From positions 1 to 64,000 of the forward strand of contig NZ_JAGIAW010000004.1 of NCBI RefSeq assembly GCF_017744655.1: a stretch of 64,000 bases of DNA. Direction: 5' to 3'. The notes beneath the pieces were generated by a model. It was not told the origin of the DNA and did not search any database. It was given only the letters and a program-made list of their open reading frames with translations. Positions 9,367 through 17,447 of this stretch are shown here, one piece after another. How positions within the stretch are numbered: position 1 is the stretch's first letter; each line of letters opens with the position of its first letter. The DNA comes from Devosia sp. GTDB lineage: Bacteria; Pseudomonadota; Alphaproteobacteria; Rhizobiales; Devosiaceae. Position numbers and translations under genes: made by a program.

Positions 9367-10935
9367 ATGTCTGTCGTAAAAACTATGCTGGCCGCCCTGG
9401 CGGTTTCGCTGTCCATGGGAGCGATGGCAGCGCAGGCCGAAACGGTCAAGTGGGGCTCGCGAGCCGATATATACTCGCTCGATCCCAACTCGATCCCCTC
9501 GACCTCGAACCTCGCCTTCCTCAACCACATCTATGAAGGCCTCGTGCGCTACGATAAGACCTTCCAGATCGAGCCGGCCCTGGCCACCTCGTGGGAACTG
9601 GTCGACGGCAAATTCTGGCGCTTCAAGCTGCGCGAAGGCGTGAAATTCCACGACGGCGCTGATTTCACCGCCGATGACGTGGTTGCTTCCTTCCAGCGCG
9701 CTGCCGATCCGGCCTCGCCGCTCAAGGGCAATATGCCCCTTTACCAGGGCATCAGGAAGATCGACGACTTCACCGTCGAAGTCGATGTCAGCACCACCTC
9801 GTCGCTGTTCCTCAACGACATCACCAATATCTTCGTCTTCGATGCCGGCTGGCTCAAGGACAACAATACCGAAAAACCGTCCGACTTTGCCCAGGGCATC
9901 GAAGGCTATGCCACGAGCCACACCAATGGCACCGGCCCCTTCATGCTCGAAAGCCGCGCCCCGGACAGCAAGACCGTGCTCGTCGTCAACGATGGCTGGT
10001 GGGACGAGAAGCACCACAATGTCGATCGTCTCGAATTCATCCCGATCACTTCGGCTGCCACCCGCATCGCCGCCCTGCTCTCCGATGAAGTCGATCTGAT
10101 CGACAGCGCCCCGATCCAGGATCTCGAACGCCTCAAGGCCGATCCGACCAAGACGGTGATCGCCCTCACCGAACTGCGCACGGTCTTCGTCGCCTTCAAC
10201 CGCAATGAAACCCTGCTCGATGGTCGTCCGAACCCGTTCAACGACATCCGCGTCCGCCAGGCTTTCGAAGCCGCCATCGACCGCGACCTGATCAACCAGC
10301 GCATCATGCGCGGCCTTGCTCGCCCGTCCGGTTCGATGATCGCTCCCGACATCGCCGGCTACTCGGCTGCGCTCGATACCTATGAGCCGGCCGATCCGGC
10401 CAAGGCGCAGGCCCTCCTCAAGGAAGCAGGGCAGGAAGGCGCTCAGTTCACCTATACCTGCATGAACGACGAGAGCATCAACGAAGAAGACTTCTGCCAG
10501 GGCATTGCCAATATGCTGACCCGCGCAGGCTTTGCTCCTACCATCGATATGGGCCCGCGCGCCGTGCAGTCGCCCAAGCGTTCCAAGGGTGAAGTCGAAG
10601 TCTTCAACATTAGCTGGGCCAATGAGCCGACGTTGGACGCCTTCTCGCTGCTATCCCAGGTGCTCGCCACCCGTGACGGTGCCTATGGCGTTTCCAACTA
10701 TGGCGGCTGGTCGGTGCCCGCGCTCGACGATCTGGTCAAGCAGGCCGCTGCTGCGACCGATCCGACAGAACGCCTCTCGCTCGAAGAGCAGGCTCTGCGC
10801 ATCGCCAAAGATGAACTGCTGATGATCCCGCTGCACCAGCAGCCGATTGCCTGGGCTACCGGCAGCCGCATCGAAGCCATCGACGTGCGCGCCGACAACA
10901 AGGCCCGCCATTGGTTCACGATGGTTGGCGAGTAA
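9367..10935 (+). CDS. ABC transporter substrate-binding protein, family 5 (Dpp/Opp type)
   Basis: A 522-residue periplasmic binding protein with a Sec signal peptide (hydrophobic core about residues 7-20, likely cleavage after AQA near 24). The mature part shows SBP family 5 features: SLDPNSIPST, IYEGLVRYD, LREGVKFHDGADFTADDVV and RQAFEAAIDRD. The start is preceded by AGGAGAG. Placing the binding protein after both ATPases is unusual for such operons, which more often begin with it. A GC-rich hairpin follows the stop. It should set the substrate specificity of this importer. Confidence 0.95.
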   Translation: MSVVKTMLAALAVSLSMGAMAAQAETVKWGSRADIYSLDPNSIPSTSNLAFLNHIYEGLVRYDKTFQIEPALATSWELVDGKFWRFKLREGVKFHDGADFTADDVVASFQRAADPASPLKGNMPLYQGIRKIDDFTVEVDVSTTSSLFLNDITNIFVFDAGWLKDNNTEKPSDFAQGIEGYATSHTNGTGPFMLESRAPDSKTVLVVNDGWWDEKHHNVDRLEFIPITSAATRIAALLSDEVDLIDSAPIQDLERLKADPTKTVIALTELRTVFVAFNRNETLLDGRPNPFNDIRVRQAFEAAIDRDLINQRIMRGLARPSGSMIAPDIAGYSAALDTYEPADPAKAQALLKEAGQEGAQFTYTCMNDESINEEDFCQGIANMLTRAGFAPTIDMGPRAVQSPKRSKGEVEVFNISWANEPTLDAFSLLSQVLATRDGAYGVSNYGGWSVPALDDLVKQAAAATDPTERLSLEEQALRIAKDELLMIPLHQQPIAWATGSRIEAIDVRADNKARHWFTMVGE

Positions 10936-10945
10936 CCAAAAATGC

Positions 10946-10967
10946 CCGGCGCCCCAAGGGGCGCCGG
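10946..10967 (+). repeat. Stem-loop after the binding-protein gene
   Basis: CCGGCGCCCC and GGGGCGCCGG form a perfect 10-bp stem with a 2-base centre, followed by TTATTTCTT. It could be a partial terminator or an RNA-stabilising hairpin that lets the binding protein be expressed above the following genes. Confidence 0.65.
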
Positions 10968-10994
10968 TTATTTCTTGTCGACGGGGTAATGACA

Positions 10995-12467
10995 ATGGCC
11001 GGCCTCAACGATCTCACGCTGGGCGCCCGACCGCGCGGCAAAACCTTGCTGACCGCCGCATGGCTTGTTGCCCATGAGGACGATACGCACGTTCTCATTC
11101 GCAATGGCGAACTGGTCTTCGAAGGCAATCGTGTTCTCTATGCTGGGCGCCGCTTCGAAGGCGAAGTGGCCAATCGCATCGATCTCGGAGCAGCCCTGAT
11201 CAGTCCGGGTCTCATCGACCTCGACGCCTTGTCCGATCTCGATACCTATACGCTCGTCACCGACAACCAGCCCGGCTGGCCGCGTGGGCGCGTCTGGCCC
11301 GAAAGCTATGTTGCCCGTGGCCCATATGAAATGTATTCGTCCGAGGAACTGGCTTTCCAGAAGAAATTCGCCTTCGCGACGCTTCTCCTCAACGGCATCA
11401 CCACCGCGCTGCCCATCGCTTCGCTCTATTATCGCGAATGGGCCGAAACTACCGAAGAGTTTGGCGCTGCCGCCGAAGCCGCCGCCGCCCTCGGCCTGCG
11501 CGTCTTTCTCGGCCCTGCCTATCGCTCCGGCGGCGCCATCGTCGACAGTACCGGCATCTTTCATATGCAATTCGATGAGGGCAGGGGGCTTGCTGGTCTC
11601 GATACGGCTCTCGATTTCATCCGCCGCCATCACGGTACTCATGGTGGTCTCATTAATGGCCTTCTTGCGCCAGACCGCGTGGAAACCTGTACGCAAACAC
11701 TGCTCGAACGTACCATGGACGCCGCCCGAGAGCTGGATTGCCCCGTCCGCATCCATATGGCCCAGGGCAAGTTCGAGATCGATATGATGGATCGCCTCCA
11801 TGGCGCGACCGGTCCGCAATGGCTTGCCCGCCATGGCCTCCTCAACGACCACCTGATCGCCCCGCACGGCACCTATGCCACCGAGCGCGACGTGGCCCTT
11901 TATGCCGAGCATGGCGTCAGCCTCGCCCATTCGCCGCTGGTCTCGGCCCGCATGGGCAGCGCTCTCAAGTCTTTCGCCAGTTTTCGCGCTGCTGGCGTCA
12001 ATATTGGCATGGCCACCGATACCGCTCCCGCGGATATGTGGATGAACATGCTGGTTGGTCTCATCGCCTGCCGCATTGCCGAACATTCAAATGCTGCCAG
12101 CTCGGCCGACTTCTTCAACGCTGCCACGCTTGGCGGCGCCAGGGCCCTGCGTCGCAACGACCTCGGCCGCCTCTCCGCTGGCTCGCTGGCCGATATCGCC
12201 ATCTTCCGCCTGGACGATGCGCATATGACGCCCACGATCGATCCCATCACCACCCTGCTCATGGGCGGCAATGGCAAGGTGACCGAAGCCGTCTTCGTCG
12301 ATGGCCACCTTTCCATGCGCCATGGCAAGGTGCACGATTTCGACCTCGTCGCCGCACGAGAGCAGGCGCAACGCCAGTTCGAAGGCCTTATCGCCAAATA
12401 CCCCGAGCGGAGCTGGAAACATCCGCCCGTGGAGGACCTCTTCCGCCCCAGCTTCCCGCTGCGCTGA
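10995..12467 (+). CDS. Amidohydrolase family protein lacking the HxH motif (copy 2)
   Basis: A 490-residue paralogue of the protein at 5852-7342, recognisably similar along its whole length (LGARPRGKTLLTAAWLVAHE, ELAFQKKFAF, LLAPDRVETCT). It has the same GLIDLDALSDLD in place of the normal GLIDAHTH, with HMAQG, APHGT and TDTAPADM retained. ATG 10995 matches the paralogue's start and has GGGG eight bases upstream; ATG 10989 is an alternative. The two copies flank the ATPase and binding-protein genes. Duplication and divergence suggest two related substrates or successive steps. Confidence 0.88.
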   Translation: MAGLNDLTLGARPRGKTLLTAAWLVAHEDDTHVLIRNGELVFEGNRVLYAGRRFEGEVANRIDLGAALISPGLIDLDALSDLDTYTLVTDNQPGWPRGRVWPESYVARGPYEMYSSEELAFQKKFAFATLLLNGITTALPIASLYYREWAETTEEFGAAAEAAAALGLRVFLGPAYRSGGAIVDSTGIFHMQFDEGRGLAGLDTALDFIRRHHGTHGGLINGLLAPDRVETCTQTLLERTMDAARELDCPVRIHMAQGKFEIDMMDRLHGATGPQWLARHGLLNDHLIAPHGTYATERDVALYAEHGVSLAHSPLVSARMGSALKSFASFRAAGVNIGMATDTAPADMWMNMLVGLIACRIAEHSNAASSADFFNAATLGGARALRRNDLGRLSAGSLADIAIFRLDDAHMTPTIDPITTLLMGGNGKVTEAVFVDGHLSMRHGKVHDFDLVAAREQAQRQFEGLIAKYPERSWKHPPVEDLFRPSFPLR

Positions 12468-12490
12468 CGTTGATGACCAGGAGCAAAACC

Positions 12491-13960
12491 ATGGCAGGTA
12501 CTGTCTTCATCAACGGCACTGTGGTTCCGGTCGATGCCGATAGGCGGATCATCGAAGACGGCGCGGTTCGCGTCGTTGGCGACCGTATCGCCGCCGTCGG
12601 CCCGCAGTCCGAAGTTAGCATCGAGCCAGATGATCGCGTGGTCGATTGCCGCGGTAAACTCATCATCCCCGGCCTCATCGATGCCCATGGCCATGCCGGG
12701 CACTGCCTCATCCGCAGCATCGGCGTCGACACCAACCCGCTCTGGATGAAGATCGTCACACCGGTCTACTACCACTATGTCACGCGCGAATTCTGGTATG
12801 CCGATGGCCTGGTCTCCGGCCTCGAACGTCTCACCTCCGGCGTCACCACGTCGGTGAGCATCGTTGCCTCCATGCCGCGCAGCGATGATCCGCAATTCGC
12901 CATCAACCACGCCCGCGCCTATAGCGAGATCGGCCTCCGGGAAATCATCTGCGTGGGTCCTGCCGGCCTTCCCTGGCCGCGCACGGTCACCCGCTGGGAA
13001 AGCGGCGAACCCCAGCGTCGCAGCGTTTCCTTCGACGATATGATGGCGGGCACCGAAGCCACCATTGAAGCCATCAATGGCAGCGCCAATGGCCGCATCC
13101 AGGTCTATGTGACCCCTTTCACCATCGTACCTTCGCTCGATCCCTCAAACATGTCGACGCCCGATCAGGCGGTCTCCCTGACCCAGGCTGATCGCGACCA
13201 GGCCCGCGCCGTTCGCGAACTGGCGCACAAGTATAGCGTCCGCATTCATTCCGATGCCTTTGCCGGCCATATCCGCCTGGCCTTCCAGGACAAGGAAAAC
13301 GCTCTTCTTGGACCCGATATCCACCTCCAGCACTGCTGGGGCATTTCTCATGAGGAAATCGACATCCTCGCCGAAACCGGCACCCATGTCACCCATGCTC
13401 CGCCGGGCCGCTCCACCCCGGTCATCGAAATGCTGGCCCGCGGCGTCAATGTCGCTGTCACGTCGGACGGTACCGCGCCTAGTCGCTATTTCGACATGCT
13501 GCAGATCGCGCGCTCCTTCCAATCGACCCAGCATGTGCTGCGCAACCATGACCGCTACTATTTCCCGCCGGGAAAAGTGCTCGAAATGATCACCATCGAC
13601 GCCGCCCGCGCCCTCGGCATGGAAAAAGAAATAGGTTCGCTCGAAGTCGGCAAGAAGGCCGATATCGTCGTCATCGACATGAACCAGCCGCACCTGACCC
13701 CCAATTGGCTCCCGGTCCACCGTCTCATTCACCAGGCGGTCGGCGCCGATGTGGAAACTGTCATGGTCGATGGTGACTTCGTTCTGCTCGACCGCAAACC
13801 GGTCCATGTCGACACGTCTGCGGCCCTCGCCGAGGGCAATCGCGAGGCGCAGGCCCTGGTCAAGCGCGCCGGTCTTGAGCAGCATCTGCGTGATCCCGGC
13901 TGGGGCCAATTCTACCGTAGCTTTGAGACGCGCGTTGAATTGCCGGATTTGCCGATCTAA
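12491..13960 (+). CDS. Amidohydrolase, TrzA/AtzA-like (COG0402)
   Basis: A 489-residue amidohydrolase with an intact first metal motif, GLIDAHGHAGH (about residues 62-70), unlike its two neighbours. Further ligands fit RIHSDAFAGH, LQHCWGISHEE and VTSDGTAPSRY. ATG 12491 has AGGAG 7 bases upstream; the long upstream frame is a shadow of the previous gene. Relatives dechlorinate or deaminate triazines, or deaminate guanine, adenosine or S-adenosylhomocysteine. It is the last gene of the unit and is followed by a convergent terminator. The exact substrate is unknown. Confidence 0.9.
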   Translation: MAGTVFINGTVVPVDADRRIIEDGAVRVVGDRIAAVGPQSEVSIEPDDRVVDCRGKLIIPGLIDAHGHAGHCLIRSIGVDTNPLWMKIVTPVYYHYVTREFWYADGLVSGLERLTSGVTTSVSIVASMPRSDDPQFAINHARAYSEIGLREIICVGPAGLPWPRTVTRWESGEPQRRSVSFDDMMAGTEATIEAINGSANGRIQVYVTPFTIVPSLDPSNMSTPDQAVSLTQADRDQARAVRELAHKYSVRIHSDAFAGHIRLAFQDKENALLGPDIHLQHCWGISHEEIDILAETGTHVTHAPPGRSTPVIEMLARGVNVAVTSDGTAPSRYFDMLQIARSFQSTQHVLRNHDRYYFPPGKVLEMITIDAARALGMEKEIGSLEVGKKADIVVIDMNQPHLTPNWLPVHRLIHQAVGADVETVMVDGDFVLLDRKPVHVDTSAALAEGNREAQALVKRAGLEQHLRDPGWGQFYRSFETRVELPDLPI

Positions 13961-13977
13961 AACGTCCGCAAGAACGA

Positions 13978-14008
13978 AAGCCGACCACTCTTCACGAGCG
14001 GTCGGCTT
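13978..14008. terminator. Bidirectional terminator
   Basis: AAGCCGACC and GGTCGGCTT form a 9-bp stem with a 13-base loop holding an extra CTC/GAG pair. The T-containing right side and A-containing left side suit termination of both the amidohydrolase (+) and epoxide hydrolase (-) transcripts. Confidence 0.75.
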
Positions 14009-14026
14009 CTTGTTGCTGGCCCCGTT

Positions 14027-15151
14027 TCAGCGCTTCAGGCCTGCGAAAAAGCTTGAGACTTCTTCGGCCCAGACCAGCGGCACTTCCATGGCTGCGAAGT
14101 GCCCGCCACTGTCGAGTTCAGTCCAGCGGACGATCGTATTGCCCTCTTCGGCAAAGCGGCGGATGGCGACTTCATCGCGGGCGAAGACAGCGACGCCGGT
14201 GGGAACGCCCGAATTGGGCTTTGGCGACCACGCTTCCGGATCATGTGCATTTTCGTAGTAGAGGCGGATCGAGGAGGCCGCTGTTCCGGTGAACCAATAG
14301 ACCAGAACATTGGTCAGGAACTTGTCCTTGGCCACGGCGTCCGGACTGTCGCCAAAGCCGGCGAACATGTCGCCCAGCCAAGCGATGAGGCCGGCCGGAG
14401 AGTCTGAAATCCCATAGGCTAAGGTCTGCGGACGGCTCGATTGCAGGACGTTGAAGCCGAAGCGTTCGGCCATGAACTGCTGCAGACGTTGCAGGCGCGT
14501 GGTTTCGGCCTCGGTGAAGCTAGCGAATTCAGAGGGTTCGATCGGGCCCATCGGAATGAAGCCCATGGTTGCGGCGTTGACATGCACACCGATGACTCGA
14601 TCCGGCGCCGCACGGGCAATGGTGGGAGCAATCACGGCGCCGGCATCGCCGCCCTGTACGCCGAAGCGCTGATAGCCAAGGCGGGACATCAGTTCGAGCA
14701 GCGCTGCGGTGATGCGGTTGTCATTCCAGCCGGCCTCGCGGGTCGGACCGGAAAAGCCGAAACCGGGAAGCGACGGGATGACCAGATCGAAACCGGCACT
14801 GCTGAGCGGCGCGATGGCGTCGAGAAACTCGACGAAGGAACCCGGCCAGCCATGCAGCAGGAGGAGCGGCGTGCCATTGGGCGTTGCGGCCTTGACGTGC
14901 AGGAAATGGATGGTCTGACCGTCGATTTCAGTGACGAACTGGGGGTGCTGGTTGATCGCGGCTTCCTGCGCGCGCCAATCATAGCCATTGCGGAGACGCT
15001 GGATCGCGCTGGTGACGAAGTCGGCGTTGGGGCCGGCAGCCCAGCCGGCGCCGGGGGCCTCGCTAGCGAGAATGGTATTGGCCAAGCGCTGATTGAGATC
15101 GGCCAACTGGGCTTCCGAGATGGCGATCTTGAAGGGGCGGATGTCGGTCAT
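14027..15151 (-). CDS. Epoxide hydrolase (EHN-domain alpha/beta hydrolase)
   Basis: A 374-residue protein with an N-terminal epoxide hydrolase domain (IRPFKIAISEAQLADLNQRL) and an alpha/beta hydrolase core. The oxyanion motif HGWPGSF, nucleophile elbow GVQGGDAGA with the expected Asp, and a late SGGHFAAME histidine are visible. ATG 15151 is preferred because AAGGA lies 8 bases upstream; an in-frame ATG 10 codons earlier lacks a proper site. It converts an epoxide to a diol. It lies downstream of an AraC gene on the same strand and may belong to a stress or detoxification operon with the SDR. Confidence 0.92.
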   Translation of the reverse strand: MTDIRPFKIAISEAQLADLNQRLANTILASEAPGAGWAAGPNADFVTSAIQRLRNGYDWRAQEAAINQHPQFVTEIDGQTIHFLHVKAATPNGTPLLLLHGWPGSFVEFLDAIAPLSSAGFDLVIPSLPGFGFSGPTREAGWNDNRITAALLELMSRLGYQRFGVQGGDAGAVIAPTIARAAPDRVIGVHVNAATMGFIPMGPIEPSEFASFTEAETTRLQRLQQFMAERFGFNVLQSSRPQTLAYGISDSPAGLIAWLGDMFAGFGDSPDAVAKDKFLTNVLVYWFTGTAASSIRLYYENAHDPEAWSPKPNSGVPTGVAVFARDEVAIRRFAEEGNTIVRWTELDSGGHFAAMEVPLVWAEEVSSFFAGLKR

Positions 15152-15228
15152 TTGCTGCGTCCTTGCTGGGTGAAAGTGCATCCTTTCTAGCCAGCGGGCC
15201 GGTCGCGGGATTGAAGATTTCCGACAAC

Positions 15229-15954
15229 TTATCGTGGGGCGATCTGACCGGGCGTTTGGCCCATGATCGCCTTGACTGAGCGGATCATGTGCGGCTGGTC
15301 GGCATAGCCGAGTGCGAAGGCGACATCGGCGGCCGGGCGCCCCTGTTGCAATAGGGTGAGTGCCTTTTGCGCTCGTTCGATCTGGGTGAAGGTCTTGTAG
15401 GTAAGGCCGGTGGTTTTCAGGAAATGCCGTTGCATGGTTCGCTCCGACATGGCCATGGGATGACCGGAAACGACGGAGGCGACCAGGCTGTTGTCCTCGA
15501 CAATGCCATTGCTGAGGAGTTTTGTGACGAACCGGTCGACATTGTCGAAGGTGGGTATTTCGATGATATCGCCGCCGAGCGAGAAGCGGTCGCGGCCGAT
15601 ATTGGAGAGCACGACACCCTCGTCGAGCATCTTTTCGCCCGGCATCAGCGACATGAAACTGCTCGCCTTGAAGGCGATCGACAGGATTTCGTCGCCTTCT
15701 GCGAAGTGATGCGTGACCGCTGAGGTCGTGAGACCGGTCCGCAGCACGGTCGTACCGGCCGCAGATTTGAGGATAACGAAATCCCAGCAGCCGTCGGGCT
15801 GCATGAGCATGCTGCCGCTGGTGTTGAAAGTGGTGTGTGTCACCGTTTCCACCACCGGCGACGACCAGCCATCGAGTTTTGCGACAGTATGCATGCCCGT
15901 CCGCCCGAGTTGCGCCCCGGCAATCTGACCGGGTTTGGCAATTTGCGCAATCAT
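15229..15954 (-). CDS. AraC family transcriptional regulator
   Basis: About 241 residues with a C-terminal AraC helix-turn-helix pair: MSERTMQRHFLKTTGLTYKTF, split by wording only, then DVAFALGYADQPHMIRSVKA. The N-terminal half is a poorly conserved sensor region. ATG 15954 is used; an in-frame TTG at 15975, just after the SDR stop, is an alternative, and neither has a good ribosome site. The close spacing suggests it is cotranscribed with the SDR and perhaps controls the epoxide hydrolase downstream. The inducer is unknown. Confidence 0.88.
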   Translation of the reverse strand: MIAQIAKPGQIAGAQLGRTGMHTVAKLDGWSSPVVETVTHTTFNTSGSMLMQPDGCWDFVILKSAAGTTVLRTGLTTSAVTHHFAEGDEILSIAFKASSFMSLMPGEKMLDEGVVLSNIGRDRFSLGGDIIEIPTFDNVDRFVTKLLSNGIVEDNSLVASVVSGHPMAMSERTMQRHFLKTTGLTYKTFTQIERAQKALTLLQQGRPAADVAFALGYADQPHMIRSVKAIMGQTPGQIAPR

Positions 15955-15977
15955 CAGGCGGAACGGGGTCGGCAAGG

Positions 15978-16718
15978 CTAGGCGGTCATGGCGCCGTCGA
16001 TGGTGAGACCGGTGCCATTGATAAAGCCGGCATCGGGACCGGCGAGATAGGCAACGAGTGCTGCAGGTTCGGAGGCGTCGGCAAGGCGACCGGCCGGCAC
16101 CATGCTGATGATGTAATCTTCCCGTCCCGCGGTCATGTCGGTCCGCGTGGGCCCGGGCTGAATGGCATTGACCGTGATGCCTCTGGGCGCGAATTCATGG
16201 GCCAACGAACGGGTCATTGCCGTGACGGCGGATTTGGACATGCCATAGACCGTCGATCCCGGCACTCTGGCGCTGACGGCGGTGTTGCTCGATACATTGA
16301 TGACGCGTCCGCCAGCCTGCATGTGCCTCGCGGCTTCCTGCATGGCAAAGAATGGCGCACGGACATTGACGGCAATTGTCCGATCGAAATCGCTCGCGGA
16401 AAAATCGTCGATCAACGCATGGGCGATAATGCCGGCATTGTTGACGAGGATGTCGATGCCGCCAAGTTTTGCGGCTGCGGTGCGGATGGCGGCCTGGAGG
16501 CTCGTCACGTCCGCGCTGTCTGCCTGCAACGCGAAAGCCTTGCCGCCTCTGGCGACTACCTCATCGACAAGCGCTTGTGCCGCGTCCGGGCTCGAAGCGT
16601 AGGTGAAGGCGACATGCGCGCCTTGCTCGGCGAGTTTTCGCACGATGGCAGCGCCGATGCCGCGTGAGCCGCCGGTAACAACGGCGCGTTTGTCGAGAAG
16701 GGGGAGATATGCCGACAT
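15978..16718 (-). CDS. SDR family oxidoreductase
   Basis: A 246-residue classical short-chain dehydrogenase/reductase. It has the cofactor motif TGGSRGIG near residue 15, the NNAG motif (ILVNNAGIIAH), and the catalytic YxxxK as YGMSK. The C-terminal GFINGTGLTIDGAMTA is typical. Cofactor is probably NADPH. A perfect TGGACT/AGTCCA inverted repeat just upstream suggests control by the TetR gene immediately behind it, a common TetR-SDR arrangement. The substrate cannot be inferred. Confidence 0.92.
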   Translation of the reverse strand: MSAYLPLLDKRAVVTGGSRGIGAAIVRKLAEQGAHVAFTYASSPDAAQALVDEVVARGGKAFALQADSADVTSLQAAIRTAAAKLGGIDILVNNAGIIAHALIDDFSASDFDRTIAVNVRAPFFAMQEAARHMQAGGRVINVSSNTAVSARVPGSTVYGMSKSAVTAMTRSLAHEFAPRGITVNAIQPGPTRTDMTAGREDYIISMVPAGRLADASEPAALVAYLAGPDAGFINGTGLTIDGAMTA

Positions 16719-16752
16719 GCTGGATTCCTTTCGTCAGGCATGGAGAGTTATT

Positions 16753-16772
16753 TTCTGGACTGAATAGTCCAA
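16753..16772. promoter_or_regulatory. Probable TetR operator upstream of the SDR
   Basis: TGGACT-GAAT-AGTCCA (16756-16771) is a perfect inverted repeat in the 91-base gap before the SDR. The wider pattern TTCTGGA-N6-AGTC recurs with identical spacing at 17414-17432, in front of the TetR coding start. Confidence 0.6.
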
Positions 16773-16809
16773 AATTAGGTGCGCTGATTGGCGTTTAGGC
16801 TGGGAGCGG

Positions 16810-17397
16810 TTAGCGCATGGCTTTGAGCGCCTCTATGGTGAAATCAGCTACCCTGGCGAGTTCATCGTGGCTGGCGCCGGCTTGGGCTCGCACGGTGAGG
16901 CCTTGCAAGGTGGCATAGAGGAAACTGGCCGCCGCCGCGTTATCAACCCTGGCCGAAATTTCTCCCGCTTCTTTTGCCGCTCCGACCAGTTGGGCCAGCA
17001 TGTCTTCGACGCTGGTAGCGGTATTGCGCGCCAGTTGTGTCACTTCCGGATTGTTGCGGCCGAAGGCTGTCGTGGCATTGATGCCCATGCAGCCGCGAGC
17101 GTTCTCCTCGTCGCTGCGGCGGGTGAAAATGGCGAGAAAGCCATGCAGCACCTTGAGGGGCGAGGGATTGTCCCCGAGATGGTCGAAGAAGTTCTTGTTG
17201 TCGAGCTTGTGGTAGCAGCGCAGGCTTTCAAGGAAGAGCGCCTGCTTGTCGCCAAAGGTGTCGTACATGGACTGCCGGCCGATATTCATACCCTTGAGCA
17301 GGTCGTCGGTTGAAGCGCCTTCATAGCCCTTGGTCCAGAACACCTGCAGTGCTCCGGCAAGGGCGGCGTCGCGATCGAATTCCTTGGGTCTGGCCAT
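16810..17397 (-). CDS. TetR/AcrR family transcriptional regulator
   Basis: A 195-residue regulator from MARPKEF, with the N-terminal TetR helix-turn-helix (ALQVFWTKGYEGASTDDLL, GRQSMYDTFGDKQALF) and a helical ligand domain. A longer start at 17448 is possible: it overlaps the bestrophin stop as TAATG and would add 17 residues. I prefer 17397 because MARPKEF is the family's normal opening and a likely operator lies at 17414-17432, inside the would-be extension. It probably represses itself and the SDR. Confidence 0.88.
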   Translation of the reverse strand: MARPKEFDRDAALAGALQVFWTKGYEGASTDDLLKGMNIGRQSMYDTFGDKQALFLESLRCYHKLDNKNFFDHLGDNPSPLKVLHGFLAIFTRRSDEENARGCMGINATTAFGRNNPEVTQLARNTATSVEDMLAQLVGAAKEAGEISARVDNAAAASFLYATLQGLTVRAQAGASHDELARVADFTIEALKAMR

Positions 17398-17413
17398 GGC
17401 GGGGAAATAGTCA

Positions 17414-17432
17414 TTCTGGATTTTGGAGTCAA
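17414..17432. promoter_or_regulatory. Probable TetR autoregulatory site
   Basis: TTCTGGA-N6-AGTCAA matches the site upstream of the SDR in both half sites and spacing. It lies just upstream of the preferred TetR start codon. Confidence 0.45.
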
Positions 17433-17447
17433 GAATGATCTTCTGCA

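Noticed and set aside
10975..10984. TTGTCGAC upstream of the second HxH-lacking amidohydrolase, as a third GntR operator
   Set aside because: The second half site is CGG instead of CAA, so it is not symmetric beyond 8 bases.
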